From JALQXV01 sp051005235 (lineage in GTDB: Bacteria; Patescibacteriota; Saccharimonadia; Saccharimonadales; 2-12-FULL-41-12), in the NCBI GenBank assembly GCA_051005235.1, contig JBPCJO010000068.1:1-15029 (forward strand): a DNA stretch of 15,029 nt, given 5' to 3'. The notes beneath the pieces were generated by a model that worked only from the letters and a program-made list of their open reading frames with translations, was not told the DNA's origin and made no database searches. Positions within the stretch are counted from its first letter, which is position 1. Every line of letters begins with the position of its first letter. Shown here in pieces: positions 1 through 5,961 of the stretch. The position numbers and the translations under genes were made by a program.

Positions 1-593
1 AACGGACCTTCGCTTAGCATGCGGTAGCCTTCGGCCAGCGACTCCATCATGCCGTATTCAATGGCGTTGTGGACCATTTTGACGTAGTGGCCAGAGCCGG
101 CCGGGCCGAAGTGCTGGTAGGCACCTCTCGGTTGAGCGAGCGTTTGAAATACCGGCTCGATCTGGGCGAAGACTTCTTGCCCGCCACCGATCATCATCGA
201 AAAGCCATTTTCGTAGCCCCACACTCCCCCGCTGGTACCACTGTCTAGCAAAATCGATCCGGCTTTGGCGACTTTTTTGGCACGCTCGCGCGTTAAACGA
301 AAATCGGAGTTTCCGCCATCGATAATAATGGTGCCTTCGGGCACCAACGCCAGCCACTCATCAAGCTGTGCATCAATCGTATCGGCCGGGACCATAATCC
401 ACAGTACAACCTGTTCGCCCTCGAATGCGCTAACGACATGTTGTTTTTCGTAGGCCGCCGTGGCGCCGTAACCAACGGCAGTATCGACTTTGTCACTGCT
501 ACGGTTATGAGCGATAACATCATGCCCGTCTTCGGCTAACTTGCGGGCAATTTGCATCCCCATGCGCCCTAATCCTGCTATTGCTATCTTCAT
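1..593 (-). CDS. gnd: 6-phosphogluconate dehydrogenase, decarboxylating (N-terminal part; runs off the window)
   Basis: Oxidises and decarboxylates 6-phosphogluconate to ribulose 5-phosphate in the cytoplasmic oxidative pentose phosphate pathway. I translated the minus strand from the ATG at 591-593; 197 codons are visible and the frame is open at base 1. Seen: the dinucleotide-binding motif GLGRMG (residues 7-12), HNRS near residue 30 (an Arg in this position is typical of NADP preference), IDGGNSDFR (91-99), the substrate loop SGTSGGVWGYE (118-128) and the catalytic stretch GHYVKMVHNAIEYG (168-181) with K172 and N176. The C-terminal helical domain lies outside the window. AAAGGAG sits about 7 nt before the ATG. 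The short residue spacing suggests the ~300-aa GndA/GntZ-type form rather than the ~470-aa form. The ~115 bp repeat at 684-798 lies upstream. Confidence 0.93.
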   Translation of the reverse strand, partial: MKIAIAGLGRMGMQIARKLAEDGHDVIAHNRSSDKVDTAVGYGATAAYEKQHVVSAFEGEQVVLWIMVPADTIDAQLDEWLALVPEGTIIIDGGNSDFRLTRERAKKVAKAGSILLDSGTSGGVWGYENGFSMMIGGGQEVFAQIEPVFQTLAQPRGAYQHFGPAGSGHYVKMVHNAIEYGMMESLAEGYRMLSEGP

Positions 594-683
594 ACCTGAT
601 CTCCTTTTACTACTCTACATCTTACGTCATTTTGGGTACTTCTGAAATCTACGCCCCCCTTAATCCTCGTAATTAGTGCTGAC

Positions 684-798
684 TAGCAACATGTCTTAAC
701 GCTAACAATTATTCGTATATAACGCGTATGTACTCGGTATATACGGCTAACAGGGGTAGGGGGTATATACGAATTATATACGATCAGTAGGTTGTTAA
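684..798. repeat. Intergenic repeat copy A (inverted partner of 3507-3624)
   Basis: About 115 bp of AT-rich sequence that matches the reverse complement of 3507-3624 at roughly 80% by eye, with small gaps. Shared core blocks include TTATTCGTATATAA, GCTAACAGGGG and TATATACGAATTATATACGA. The element carries several TATATAC/GTATATA half-sites, two of them in direct repeat 11 bp apart, and short terminal inverted repeats (TCGTATATAA). A perfect 14-bp palindrome TTGTTAATTAACAA (792-805) sits at its edge. Read on the minus strand, it lies upstream of gnd in the same orientation that copy B has upstream of the gene at 3694. This fits a duplicated promoter/regulatory region or a small non-autonomous mobile element. 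Confidence 0.8.
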
Positions 799-844
799 TT
801 AACAAGGTATAACGTTAGAATTTGTCGGCGAGCAGCAGCTCGTG

Positions 845-1519
845 TTATCCAGCCCTACCCACTCTGGGCTGCCAGCCGAACGGATTACTCAAGTCGTGTA
901 AACGGTCTTTATTGTCGGACATTCCGTACACAATCGCGTAATCGCCCGGTACTTCCGCGGCATCGATGCAGGCTTGAACCAGCGCCACGCAGTCCTGGTG
1001 GCTAAACCAGACTTGTCGCTCAGAATAAGGCTGAGCCGGCGGCTGATCGGATTTGTTAACGCCGCCAAAACGAATACAGACCACTTCCAACTCTTTCGCG
1101 TCAGCGTAATAGCGGCCAAGCGCTTCCATCATGCATTTGCTGGCGCCGTACGGGCTGTCGGGAGTTGGCAAGTTATACGGCTGCAGGAGCGGGCCTTCTG
1201 GATTTCGGCCGGCAAACTTATCGGCATGAACCGAGCTGGCAATAATCACCCGCCGCACTCCGGCTTCTTGGGCAGCTTGATAAATATTAAAGTTCTGGGC
1301 TATGTTTTCTGGGTCAAGATTTTCGCTTAGCCAAGTCTCGTGGGTTGAGTCCCATGCCAGGTGCACAATAACATCGTGGCCACGGACTTTCTCGAGTAGT
1401 TGCTGGTAATTCTCAACGTTGTATTCTGGCAGGTCAAAATCAGTCATTTCGTGTGATAAGCCTGCTTTTAGTACACTACCGATTACCCCGCCACTGCCCG
1501 TAATTAATACTCTCTTCAT
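845..1519 (-). CDS. NAD(P)-dependent epimerase/dehydrogenase (extended SDR)
   Basis: 224-aa short-chain dehydrogenase of the extended (epimerase/dehydratase) type, presumably acting on a sugar or sugar acid in the cytoplasm; substrate unknown. Seen: N-terminal Rossmann motif ITGSGGVIG (6-14), an acidic residue after beta-2 near D29 (suggesting NAD), catalytic serines in ASSVHA (94-99) and the catalytic YGASK (Y124, K128). The C-terminal SNPFGWQPR resembles the end of uronate dehydrogenase-like members, but the protein stops soon after, so it is shorter than the usual 250-300 aa. The ATG has no Shine-Dalgarno. A well-formed promoter (TTGAGA-17 bp-CATACT) places +1 essentially at the ATG, so the mRNA may be leaderless. 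Divergent from phd-doc. The exact reaction cannot be named from sequence. Confidence 0.88.
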   Translation of the reverse strand: MKRVLITGSGGVIGSVLKAGLSHEMTDFDLPEYNVENYQQLLEKVRGHDVIVHLAWDSTHETWLSENLDPENIAQNFNIYQAAQEAGVRRVIIASSVHADKFAGRNPEGPLLQPYNLPTPDSPYGASKCMMEALGRYYADAKELEVVCIRFGGVNKSDQPPAQPYSERQVWFSHQDCVALVQACIDAAEVPGDYAIVYGMSDNKDRLHDLSNPFGWQPRVGRAG

Positions 1520-1526
1520 ATGTTTA

Positions 1527-1555
1527 AGTATGCTTTAAAAGAGGTGTAATCTCAA
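1527..1555 (-). promoter_or_regulatory. Promoter of the epimerase gene
   Basis: On the minus strand: -35 TTGAGA (1555-1550), 17-bp spacer, -10 CATACT (1532-1527). The expected start is within 0-3 nt of the ATG at 1519, implying a leaderless message. The -10 lies in TTTAAAGCATACTTAAAC, which resembles TTTAAAGGATACTTTATG just before phd. The antitoxin might therefore bind both sides of this divergent region (inference). Confidence 0.55.
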
Positions 1556-1558
1556 CTT

Positions 1559-1631
1559 ATACCTTTATTCGTACTATACCTCAACTTCATAATAATTTAA
1601 TGAAACGCAGGTATAGTACGAATAAAGGTAT
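1559..1631. repeat. Perfect 23-bp inverted repeat (cruciform/hairpin)
   Basis: Arms at 1559-1581 and 1609-1631 are exact reverse complements, with a 27-nt loop that contains a further 5-bp pairing (TTCAT at 1586-1590 / ATGAA at 1600-1604). It lies in the divergent intergenic region between the epimerase and phd. There is no T-tract on either side, so it does not look like an intrinsic terminator. The arm contains TTATTCGTA, also present at the start of the ~115 bp repeats. Confidence 0.9.
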
Positions 1632-1691
1632 GTACTGAGCTGATGGGAGTTATGCAACGAGTACGAAGTAGGGTTTTAGAGGTAGTTTACG

Positions 1692-1720
1692 TTGACTTAA
1701 AAATCACCCTAAGGTATACT
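1692..1720 (+). promoter_or_regulatory. phd-doc-ychF promoter
   Basis: -35 TTGACT (1692-1697), exactly 17 bp, -10 TATACT (1715-1720); both boxes are near consensus. Expected +1 is around 1727, giving a leader of about 20 nt that carries AAAGGA before the phd ATG. Confidence 0.65.
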
Positions 1721-1730
1721 CTTAAGTATA
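1715..1730. promoter_or_regulatory. Candidate Phd/Doc operator
   Basis: Inverted repeat TATACT-CTTA-AGTATA overlapping the -10 box and the expected transcription start. A related half-site (AAGGATACTT) lies 3' of it at about 1737-1746. Phd/YefM antitoxins normally repress their own operon from palindromes in this position; binding here is inferred. Confidence 0.5.
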
Positions 1731-1747
1731 ACTTTAAAGGATACTTT

Positions 1748-1966
1748 ATGACAATTATCGGACTCAAGGAACTACGCCAAAACGCCAGCCAAATTGCCGA
1801 ACGCGCCCAAAACGGCGAACGTTTTACGGTGGTCAAGCGCTCTAAACCGGTTTTTGACATCGTTCCAACCACCCAAGCCAACTCTCGAGTTGACGATACT
1901 GAAGTCTGGACAAGAAACCTCGTAGCTAAACATCGCCCCGCATTTGAGGCACTCGCAAAGAAATAA
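1748..1966 (+). CDS. phd: Phd/YefM-family antitoxin
   Basis: 72-aa antitoxin that should bind and neutralise the adjacent Doc-type toxin and repress the operon. The N-terminal DNA-binding half shows the family pattern: MTIIGLKELRQNASQIAERA, then G-E-F-V and R-KPVFDIVP around residues 23-40. The C-terminal tail (about 49-72) is charged and helical, as expected for the toxin-binding segment. I start at the ATG 1748-1750, because the family N-terminus begins there and AAAGGA lies about 6 nt upstream; an in-frame start at 1643 would add 35 residues unlike the family and would lie upstream of the promoter. The stop is 11 nt before doc. Confidence 0.88.
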   Translation: MTIIGLKELRQNASQIAERAQNGERFTVVKRSKPVFDIVPTTQANSRVDDTEVWTRNLVAKHRPAFEALAKK

Positions 1967-1977
1967 GGTTAGAGCAC

Positions 1978-2367
1978 ATGCATTATTTGACAGTAGAAGA
2001 GATCATAACTATTAACCGCGTTGTGATCGAAGAATCAGGCGGAAGCATCGCCGTCAGAGAGCCGGGGCTGCTTCAGTCTATCGTAAATAAGCCCCGAAGT
2101 GGGTTCGGCAATCATGAATTGTCCCCAGGAGTTTTTCTTAAAGCAGCTGTTTTATACGAAGCAATCGTCAACTATCATGTATTTATAGACGGTAACAAGC
2201 GGACTGGATTCGCGGCAATGGCCCGCTTTTTGTCTATCAAAGGCTACGAAATCCAAGTAACCAACAAAGAACTCGAGGATTACACCATCTTAATCGCCAC
2301 CACCAACCCCGACCTAGCCGATGTTGCAGCCTGGATCAAAAAACATAGTAAGAAAGGTACATTATGA
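1978..2367 (+). CDS. doc: Doc-type Fic-fold toxin
   Basis: 129-aa toxin of the Death-on-curing family. Seen: the modified Fic motif HVFIDGNKRTG (67-77), with Lys in place of the second Gly of the AMP-transferase motif (HxFx[D/E]GNGR), and a helical core throughout. In phage P1 Doc this version phosphorylates EF-Tu and stops translation; that activity is inferred here by family. Length is typical (about 126 aa in P1). It follows phd by 11 nt with only a weak ribosome site (AAGG), consistent with coupling to the antitoxin. Its TGA overlaps the ychF start (ATGA), so toxin and housekeeping gene are translationally linked. All motif residues are intact, so it is probably active. Confidence 0.92.
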   Translation: MHYLTVEEIITINRVVIEESGGSIAVREPGLLQSIVNKPRSGFGNHELSPGVFLKAAVLYEAIVNYHVFIDGNKRTGFAAMARFLSIKGYEIQVTNKELEDYTILIATTNPDLADVAAWIKKHSKKGTL

Positions 2368-3461
2368 GCTTATTAATAGCCATCGTCGGCCTCCCTAACG
2401 TAGGTAAATCAACCCTGTTTAACGCGCTGACCAATAACAACATATTGGCGGCTAATTATCCGTTTGCGACGATTGAGCCTAACACCGGCATCGTGCCGAT
2501 TCCTGACCCGCGGCTCGACGCGTTGGCCAAATTATATGGCTCCAAAAAAATTGTGCCCGCCACGGTTACTTTTGTTGATGTTGCCGGACTGGTTAAAGGC
2601 GCTAGCCAGGGCGAAGGCCTTGGCAACCAGTTCTTGAGCCATATTCGTACCTGTAACGCCGTCTGTCAGGTGGTGCGCGGCTTCTCCGACAGCAATGTGC
2701 TGCACGTCGACGAACAGCCCGATCCACTCAAAGATATCGAAGTAATCAACACCGAGTTAGTGCTAGCCGACCTGCAAACCGTCCAAAAGCGCCTGCCCCG
2801 AATCGCCAAAGAGTCGCGGGCCAATCCAAAACTCAAGCCAGAAGCCGATTTTTTAGAACTGGTGAATAACGTACTAGACAGTGGGACGCCGCTGCACGCC
2901 GACCCGGCGGTAGCCAGCCACAAGCTCGCCGACTGGCTGCAACGCGAGCTGCAACTGTTAACACTGAAACCAATTATGTATCTGTTTAACGTCGATGACG
3001 AAACTCTGTCCGACGATGCCCGCAAAGCTGAGCTGAGCAAGCTAGTTGCACCGGCGCGCGCCCTGTTTGTGAGCGCCAAACTCGAAAATGAGCTTCGAGA
3101 GCTCCCGCCCGAAGATGCCGCCGAACTCCTCGAAAGCTACGGCGTTGCCGAATCTGGTTTAATCCAGGTTATACACCACGCCTACGATGTCCTTGGCTTG
3201 CAAAGTTACCTAACAGCTGGCGAAGCCGAAGTCCGCGCCTGGACGATTTTTCGCGGTGCTACCGCCCCCCAAGCGGCCGGTGTTATTCATGGTGACTTTG
3301 AGCGCGGTTTTATTGCCGCCTCTATTGTTAACTACGACGACTTGGTGACCGCTGGTTCCGAGGCAGCAGCTAAATCTTCCGGTAAAATACGCACCGAGGG
3401 CAAAGATTACGTCATGCAGCCCGGCGACGTAGTCGAGTTTCGCTTTAACGTCTCCAAGTAA
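2364..3461 (+). CDS. ychF: Ribosome-associated GTPase/ATPase YchF (Obg family)
   Basis: 365 aa, matching the usual ~363. Cytoplasmic P-loop NTPase that binds ribosomes and is tied to translation and stress responses. Seen: P-loop GLPNVGKS (9-16), G2/G3 region with DVAGLVKGAS (72-81), a coiled-coil insertion after about residue 130, G4 at NVDD (209-212), and a C-terminal TGS domain from about 285 (YLTAGEAEVRAWTI, GATAPQAAGVIH, DFERGFI). Family members that prefer ATP have NxxE at G4 (NVNE in E. coli); here the fourth residue is Asp, as in the guanine-reading NKxD. AAAGG precedes the ATG, which overlaps the doc stop by ATGA, so it is the third gene of the phd-doc operon. A separate promoter inside doc cannot be excluded. 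Confidence 0.97.
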   Translation: MSLLIAIVGLPNVGKSTLFNALTNNNILAANYPFATIEPNTGIVPIPDPRLDALAKLYGSKKIVPATVTFVDVAGLVKGASQGEGLGNQFLSHIRTCNAVCQVVRGFSDSNVLHVDEQPDPLKDIEVINTELVLADLQTVQKRLPRIAKESRANPKLKPEADFLELVNNVLDSGTPLHADPAVASHKLADWLQRELQLLTLKPIMYLFNVDDETLSDDARKAELSKLVAPARALFVSAKLENELRELPPEDAAELLESYGVAESGLIQVIHHAYDVLGLQSYLTAGEAEVRAWTIFRGATAPQAAGVIHGDFERGFIAASIVNYDDLVTAGSEAAAKSSGKIRTEGKDYVMQPGDVVEFRFNVSK

Positions 3462-3506
3462 CTTATACTGAGTTGCTTGCCGCAAATCTTTACTTTGCAC
3501 CACGCC

Positions 3507-3624
3507 AAATAACAACATAAATGATCGTATATAATTCGTATATACTCCCCGCCCCTGTTAGCGATATATACCCCGTATGCATAAATTATATACGAATAAT
3601 TTATTAGCTTTAAGCCATGTGCTA
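3507..3624. repeat. Intergenic repeat copy B (inverted partner of 684-798)
   Basis: Reverse-complement copy of the element upstream of gnd. Strongest blocks: CGTATATAATTCGTATATAC, CCCCTGTTAGC and TTATATACGAATAA. Weaker similarity continues toward the downstream gene in both cases (ATTTCAG, TGACGT, AGTAAAAG in the same order), which suggests that a whole upstream region of about 200 bp was duplicated. It ends about 70 nt before the ATG at 3694. Confidence 0.8.
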
Positions 3625-3679
3625 ACTAAATTTCAGTATGACGTGCAAAATCCAACAGTAAAAGCCACTTACGATAAAG

Positions 3680-3685
3680 TATAAT
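3680..3685 (+). promoter_or_regulatory. -10 box of the membrane-anchored unknown gene
   Basis: Perfect TATAAT with 8 nt between it and the ATG at 3694, so transcription would begin at or within about 2 nt of the start codon. No convincing -35 or ribosome binding site is visible; the ~115 bp repeat lies upstream. Confidence 0.5.
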
Positions 3686-3693
3686 TAAAAATT

Positions 3694-4188
3694 ATGCAGG
3701 GGAAGAATAAGAGAATAATAGTTAGGGGCGGAGTACTGCTCGCTGCGCTAGTTATCGTTTTTGTCGCGATCCTCGCAAACCGCTCAGACAACAACAAACC
3801 GGTGAACACAAATCAGCAAACGAGCGATACAACCAGGCAGTCAGATGAACAAATAAGTGAGCAGACAAGGCAACAACAGGAGAGTTTAAGCATGCAACCA
3901 GACATTAATAACGAAGAATTTACACTAACAGGATCAACCGTTAACTGCTCTACGACCGAAGTAAATGGGGCGGTTAGTCAGAGCTGCAGCGGCAATATCC
4001 GCATCGTTCCAACGACGAATCAAGGAATGAGTGCCGGACTGTATAAAATAAATGAACAGACCCGGCTTTTACAAAATGGTGAGGAGCGGGACCTCGCTAC
4101 CCTTCAGCAATTATCGCAAAATCAAACGCTTGTGCGACTGACGCTGGTTGATGGTTCCAGCGAAATGCTCAAAGAAATTCGCTACTAA
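3694..4188 (+). CDS. Membrane-anchored extracytoplasmic protein of unknown function
   Basis: 164 aa, not recognised. It has a short basic N-terminus (MQGKNKRIIVRGG), one hydrophobic segment (about 13-28) acting as a signal anchor, then a Gln/Asn/Ser/Thr-rich linker (about 30-70) and a small C-terminal domain that should lie outside the membrane. Two cysteines (C85 and C98), the only ones in the protein, flank a short loop and could form a disulfide. There is no lipobox. The C-terminal part (about 103-164) looks beta-rich (GLYKINEQTRLL, LVRLTLVDGSSEM). The ATG at 3694 is chosen from the TATAAT just upstream; there is no Shine-Dalgarno. It precedes the exporter operon by about 210 bp but has its own promoter, so functional linkage is unproven. 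Confidence 0.75.
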   Translation: MQGKNKRIIVRGGVLLAALVIVFVAILANRSDNNKPVNTNQQTSDTTRQSDEQISEQTRQQQESLSMQPDINNEEFTLTGSTVNCSTTEVNGAVSQSCSGNIRIVPTTNQGMSAGLYKINEQTRLLQNGEERDLATLQQLSQNQTLVRLTLVDGSSEMLKEIRY

Positions 4189-4205
4189 ACGCACAGTCAA
4201 ATTGC

Positions 4206-4235
4206 TTGACAATCTCAAGTAATTTTTAGTAGGCT
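4206..4235 (+). promoter_or_regulatory. Promoter of the ABC exporter leader
   Basis: -35 TTGACA (4206-4211), 18-bp spacer, -10 TAGGCT (4230-4235; weak in the middle, but T1, A2 and T6 are present). Predicted +1 is at about 4241-4243, which coincides with both the ATG at 4242 and the first base of the left hairpin arm. Confidence 0.5.
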
Positions 4236-4241
4236 GTAATC

Positions 4242-4397
4242 ATGACGAACCCATTTCATATCTCCTTTCCGCTTCAACCCACCTTGGCGGCACCAGCTGC
4301 CCGTTTTATTCGTCAGTGTACCTACAGGTACACTTTCTCACAACAACGAACACCTGGCACTCACCAAGCTGACTTTCACTTGCGAAAGGAGATATGA
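4242..4397 (+). CDS. Possible 51-codon upstream ORF (leader peptide) of the ABC exporter
   Basis: An ORF from ATG 4242 to TGA 4395-4397 that encodes 51 residues beginning MTNPFHISFP and ending HLRKEI. Its stop lies one base before the ATPase ATG at 4399, and its last codons contain the ATPase ribosome site (AAAGGAG). It has no Shine-Dalgarno of its own; with +1 predicted at 4242 it would be read as a leaderless message. Translating it would melt the 27-bp hairpin described in the next entry and bring ribosomes to the ATPase start, so it could act as a coupling or attenuator peptide. The opening NPFH matches the permease N-terminus (MNPFH), so it may instead be a decayed duplicate of that gene's 5' end. 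No family is recognised; expression is unproven. Confidence 0.35.
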   Translation: MTNPFHISFPLQPTLAAPAARFIRQCTYRYTFSQQRTPGTHQADFHLRKEI

Positions 4398-4410
4398 AAT
4401 GGGTTCGTCA
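4243..4410 (+). promoter_or_regulatory. Leader hairpin sequestering the ATPase ribosome binding site
   Basis: The arms 4243-4269 and 4384-4410 are exact reverse complements over 27 bp. The right arm holds the ribosome site (AAAGGAGAT), the ATG at 4399 and the first four codons. The 114-nt loop has a second hairpin (GTGTACCT-AC-AGGTACAC, 4316-4333) and a further possible pairing CTTGG/CCAAG. If transcription starts at about 4242, the 5' arm is at the very end of the mRNA and the fold would close translation initiation. It matches no riboswitch class that I recognise. Confidence 0.7.
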
Positions 4411-5178
4411 GCACTTCATGTAAAGAACCTACGGAAAACCTATGCCAGCGGGACCAAGGCTCTGCAAGGCATTAACCTTGATATCCCAGAGGGTTCTTTT
4501 TTTGGTTTGCTCGGGCCTAACGGAGCTGGTAAATCAACCTTAATTCACTGCCTTATGGGTCTGGCTATGCCTACTGGCGGTAAAGCCGAAGTCTTTGGCC
4601 ACGACGTAGTCGCCGACTATCGGGCGGCGCGGGCGCAAGTTGGCCTGGCACCACAAGAGGTCAACCTCGACTGGTTTTTAACCGTTGAAGAAACGTTAGA
4701 CTACCACGGCGGCTACTACGGTATGCCTAAAAAAGAACGCCAGACCCGGATTACCGAATTGCTCGAGGCCTTCTCGCTCACCGAAAAGCGCGGAGTGAAT
4801 AGCCGAATGCTATCTGGCGGCATGAAACGGCGCGTCGTGCTCGCCCGGGCGCTAATGCACCGCCCGAAGATGTTGATCTTAGACGAGCCAACGGCTGGCG
4901 TCGACGTAGAACTACGCCTTGAGCTATGGAAATACATGCAAAAAGTTAACAAAGAAGAGAAAACAACTATTTTGCTCACCACCCACTACATCGAGGAGGC
5001 CGAACAATTGTGTGACAACCTAGCTCTCATTAACAGAGGTAAAATAATTAAAACCGGCACTAGCGACGAACTCAAGAAGTTCTATAAAAAGAAGACGCTC
5101 GAAGACGTCTACCTAGAACTAATCGGCAGAAGCGAACTAACAAGGAGCAGCCGAGACGCAGCAAGAGAAATAGTCTAA
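4399..5178 (+). CDS. ABC-2 type exporter, ATP-binding subunit
   Basis: 259-aa nucleotide-binding subunit of a two-gene ABC exporter, working on the cytoplasmic face with the permease that follows. Seen: Walker A GPNGAGKST (39-47), Q-loop Q86, signature LSGGM (138-142), Walker B LILDEP (159-164) and switch His H196 (TTHYIEEAEQLCD). The sequence resembles the drug/polysaccharide-export group (YadG, NodI, DrrA-like); substrate unknown. AAAGGAG is well placed before the ATG but sits inside the right arm of a 27-bp inverted repeat, so translation is probably controlled by leader structure. The stop overlaps the permease start by one base (TAATG), a sign of coupled translation. All catalytic motifs are intact. 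Confidence 0.95.
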   Translation: MGSSALHVKNLRKTYASGTKALQGINLDIPEGSFFGLLGPNGAGKSTLIHCLMGLAMPTGGKAEVFGHDVVADYRAARAQVGLAPQEVNLDWFLTVEETLDYHGGYYGMPKKERQTRITELLEAFSLTEKRGVNSRMLSGGMKRRVVLARALMHRPKMLILDEPTAGVDVELRLELWKYMQKVNKEEKTTILLTTHYIEEAEQLCDNLALINRGKIIKTGTSDELKKFYKKKTLEDVYLELIGRSELTRSSRDAAREIV

Positions 5179-5957
5179 TGAACCCATTTCATAACCGACT
5201 TCTGCCCTTTTGGACGGTATTGCGCCGTGAACTATCCCGCTTTTGGGGGATCAAACGCCAAACGATCCTCGGGCCGGTACTCGAAACGTATCTGTACATC
5301 AGTGTTTTTGGCGCGGCGCTGGGTAGCCGCATTAGCGAGCTAGATGGCTATAGTTACATTATTTTTATCGTTCCGGGTTTGCTGATGATGAGTTTTGCCA
5401 TGAATACCTTCTCTAATAATGCTTCGTCGATCATGCAACAAAAGCTCCAACGCTCCATCGACGACCAATTGGCGTCGCCTATCTCTAACACGCAGCTGTT
5501 GCTGGCCTACGGCTTTGGCGGCTTTGTGCGGGCCTGTGTGATCACCAGCATCACCTACGTTACCGCGCTGCTGTTAATCAAAGACCTGCCGATGGTTCAC
5601 CCGTTCTTATTCCTACTCAGCTTCTTGCTGATTGGCTTGTTTTTTGCCATGGCTGGCGTGCTGGTTGGCCTGCGCTCCGAGAAATTCGATGACCTTAGCC
5701 TATACCAAACCTTTATTTTGCAACCACTAATCTTTCTGGGCGGTGTTTTTTACTCAGCTTCGTTGTTACCCGAAACGTTTCGGATACTCACTCAGTTTAA
5801 TCCGATCTACTACATGATCAACACCGTCCGCTACTCAATGCTGGGTAGTGCCGACGTAAACGTCGCGATCAGCCTCAGTGTCATCGGGGTCTTCGCGCTG
5901 GGCTTATTCGCGGTCAACTACTTGCTGTTCCAGCGCGGTTATAAGTTAAGAGCCTAA
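5178..5957 (+). CDS. ABC-2 type exporter, membrane permease
   Basis: 259-aa integral membrane subunit with about six hydrophobic segments (roughly 40-55, 59-78, 110-134, 141-165, 178-197, 229-250). Seen: the ABC-2 pattern with an amphipathic N-terminus, the loop FIVPGLLMMSFAMNTFSN, and SIDDQLASPIS, as in YadH/NodJ-like permeases, ending after the last membrane segment with LLFQRGYKLRA. It partners the ATPase directly upstream (one-base overlap) and should export a drug, lipid or glycan across the cytoplasmic membrane. Its start region shares 14 identical bases (5180-5193) with the leader at 4247-4260. It ends 4 bp from the convergent gene at 5962 with no terminator between them. Confidence 0.93.
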   Translation: MNPFHNRLLPFWTVLRRELSRFWGIKRQTILGPVLETYLYISVFGAALGSRISELDGYSYIIFIVPGLLMMSFAMNTFSNNASSIMQQKLQRSIDDQLASPISNTQLLLAYGFGGFVRACVITSITYVTALLLIKDLPMVHPFLFLLSFLLIGLFFAMAGVLVGLRSEKFDDLSLYQTFILQPLIFLGGVFYSASLLPETFRILTQFNPIYYMINTVRYSMLGSADVNVAISLSVIGVFALGLFAVNYLLFQRGYKLRA

Positions 5958-5961
5958 CAAC

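Noticed and set aside
58..523. Two minus-strand ORFs inside the gnd region
   Set aside because: They are out of frame with the real gene, which I translated from 593 and which shows every 6PGDH motif.
974..1330. Plus-strand ORF (118 aa) opposite the epimerase
   Set aside because: Shadow frame of a clear SDR gene with intact catalytic motifs; no start signals.
684..3624. Composite transposon bounded by the ~115 bp inverted repeats
   Set aside because: No transposase, no visible target-site duplication, and the enclosed genes include the housekeeping ychF; a duplicated upstream region is simpler.
4270..4383. T-box or other known riboswitch in the exporter leader
   Set aside because: The loop has CCACC/GGCACC stretches but lacks the T-box antiterminator sequence, specifier loop and any terminator; no known class was recognised.
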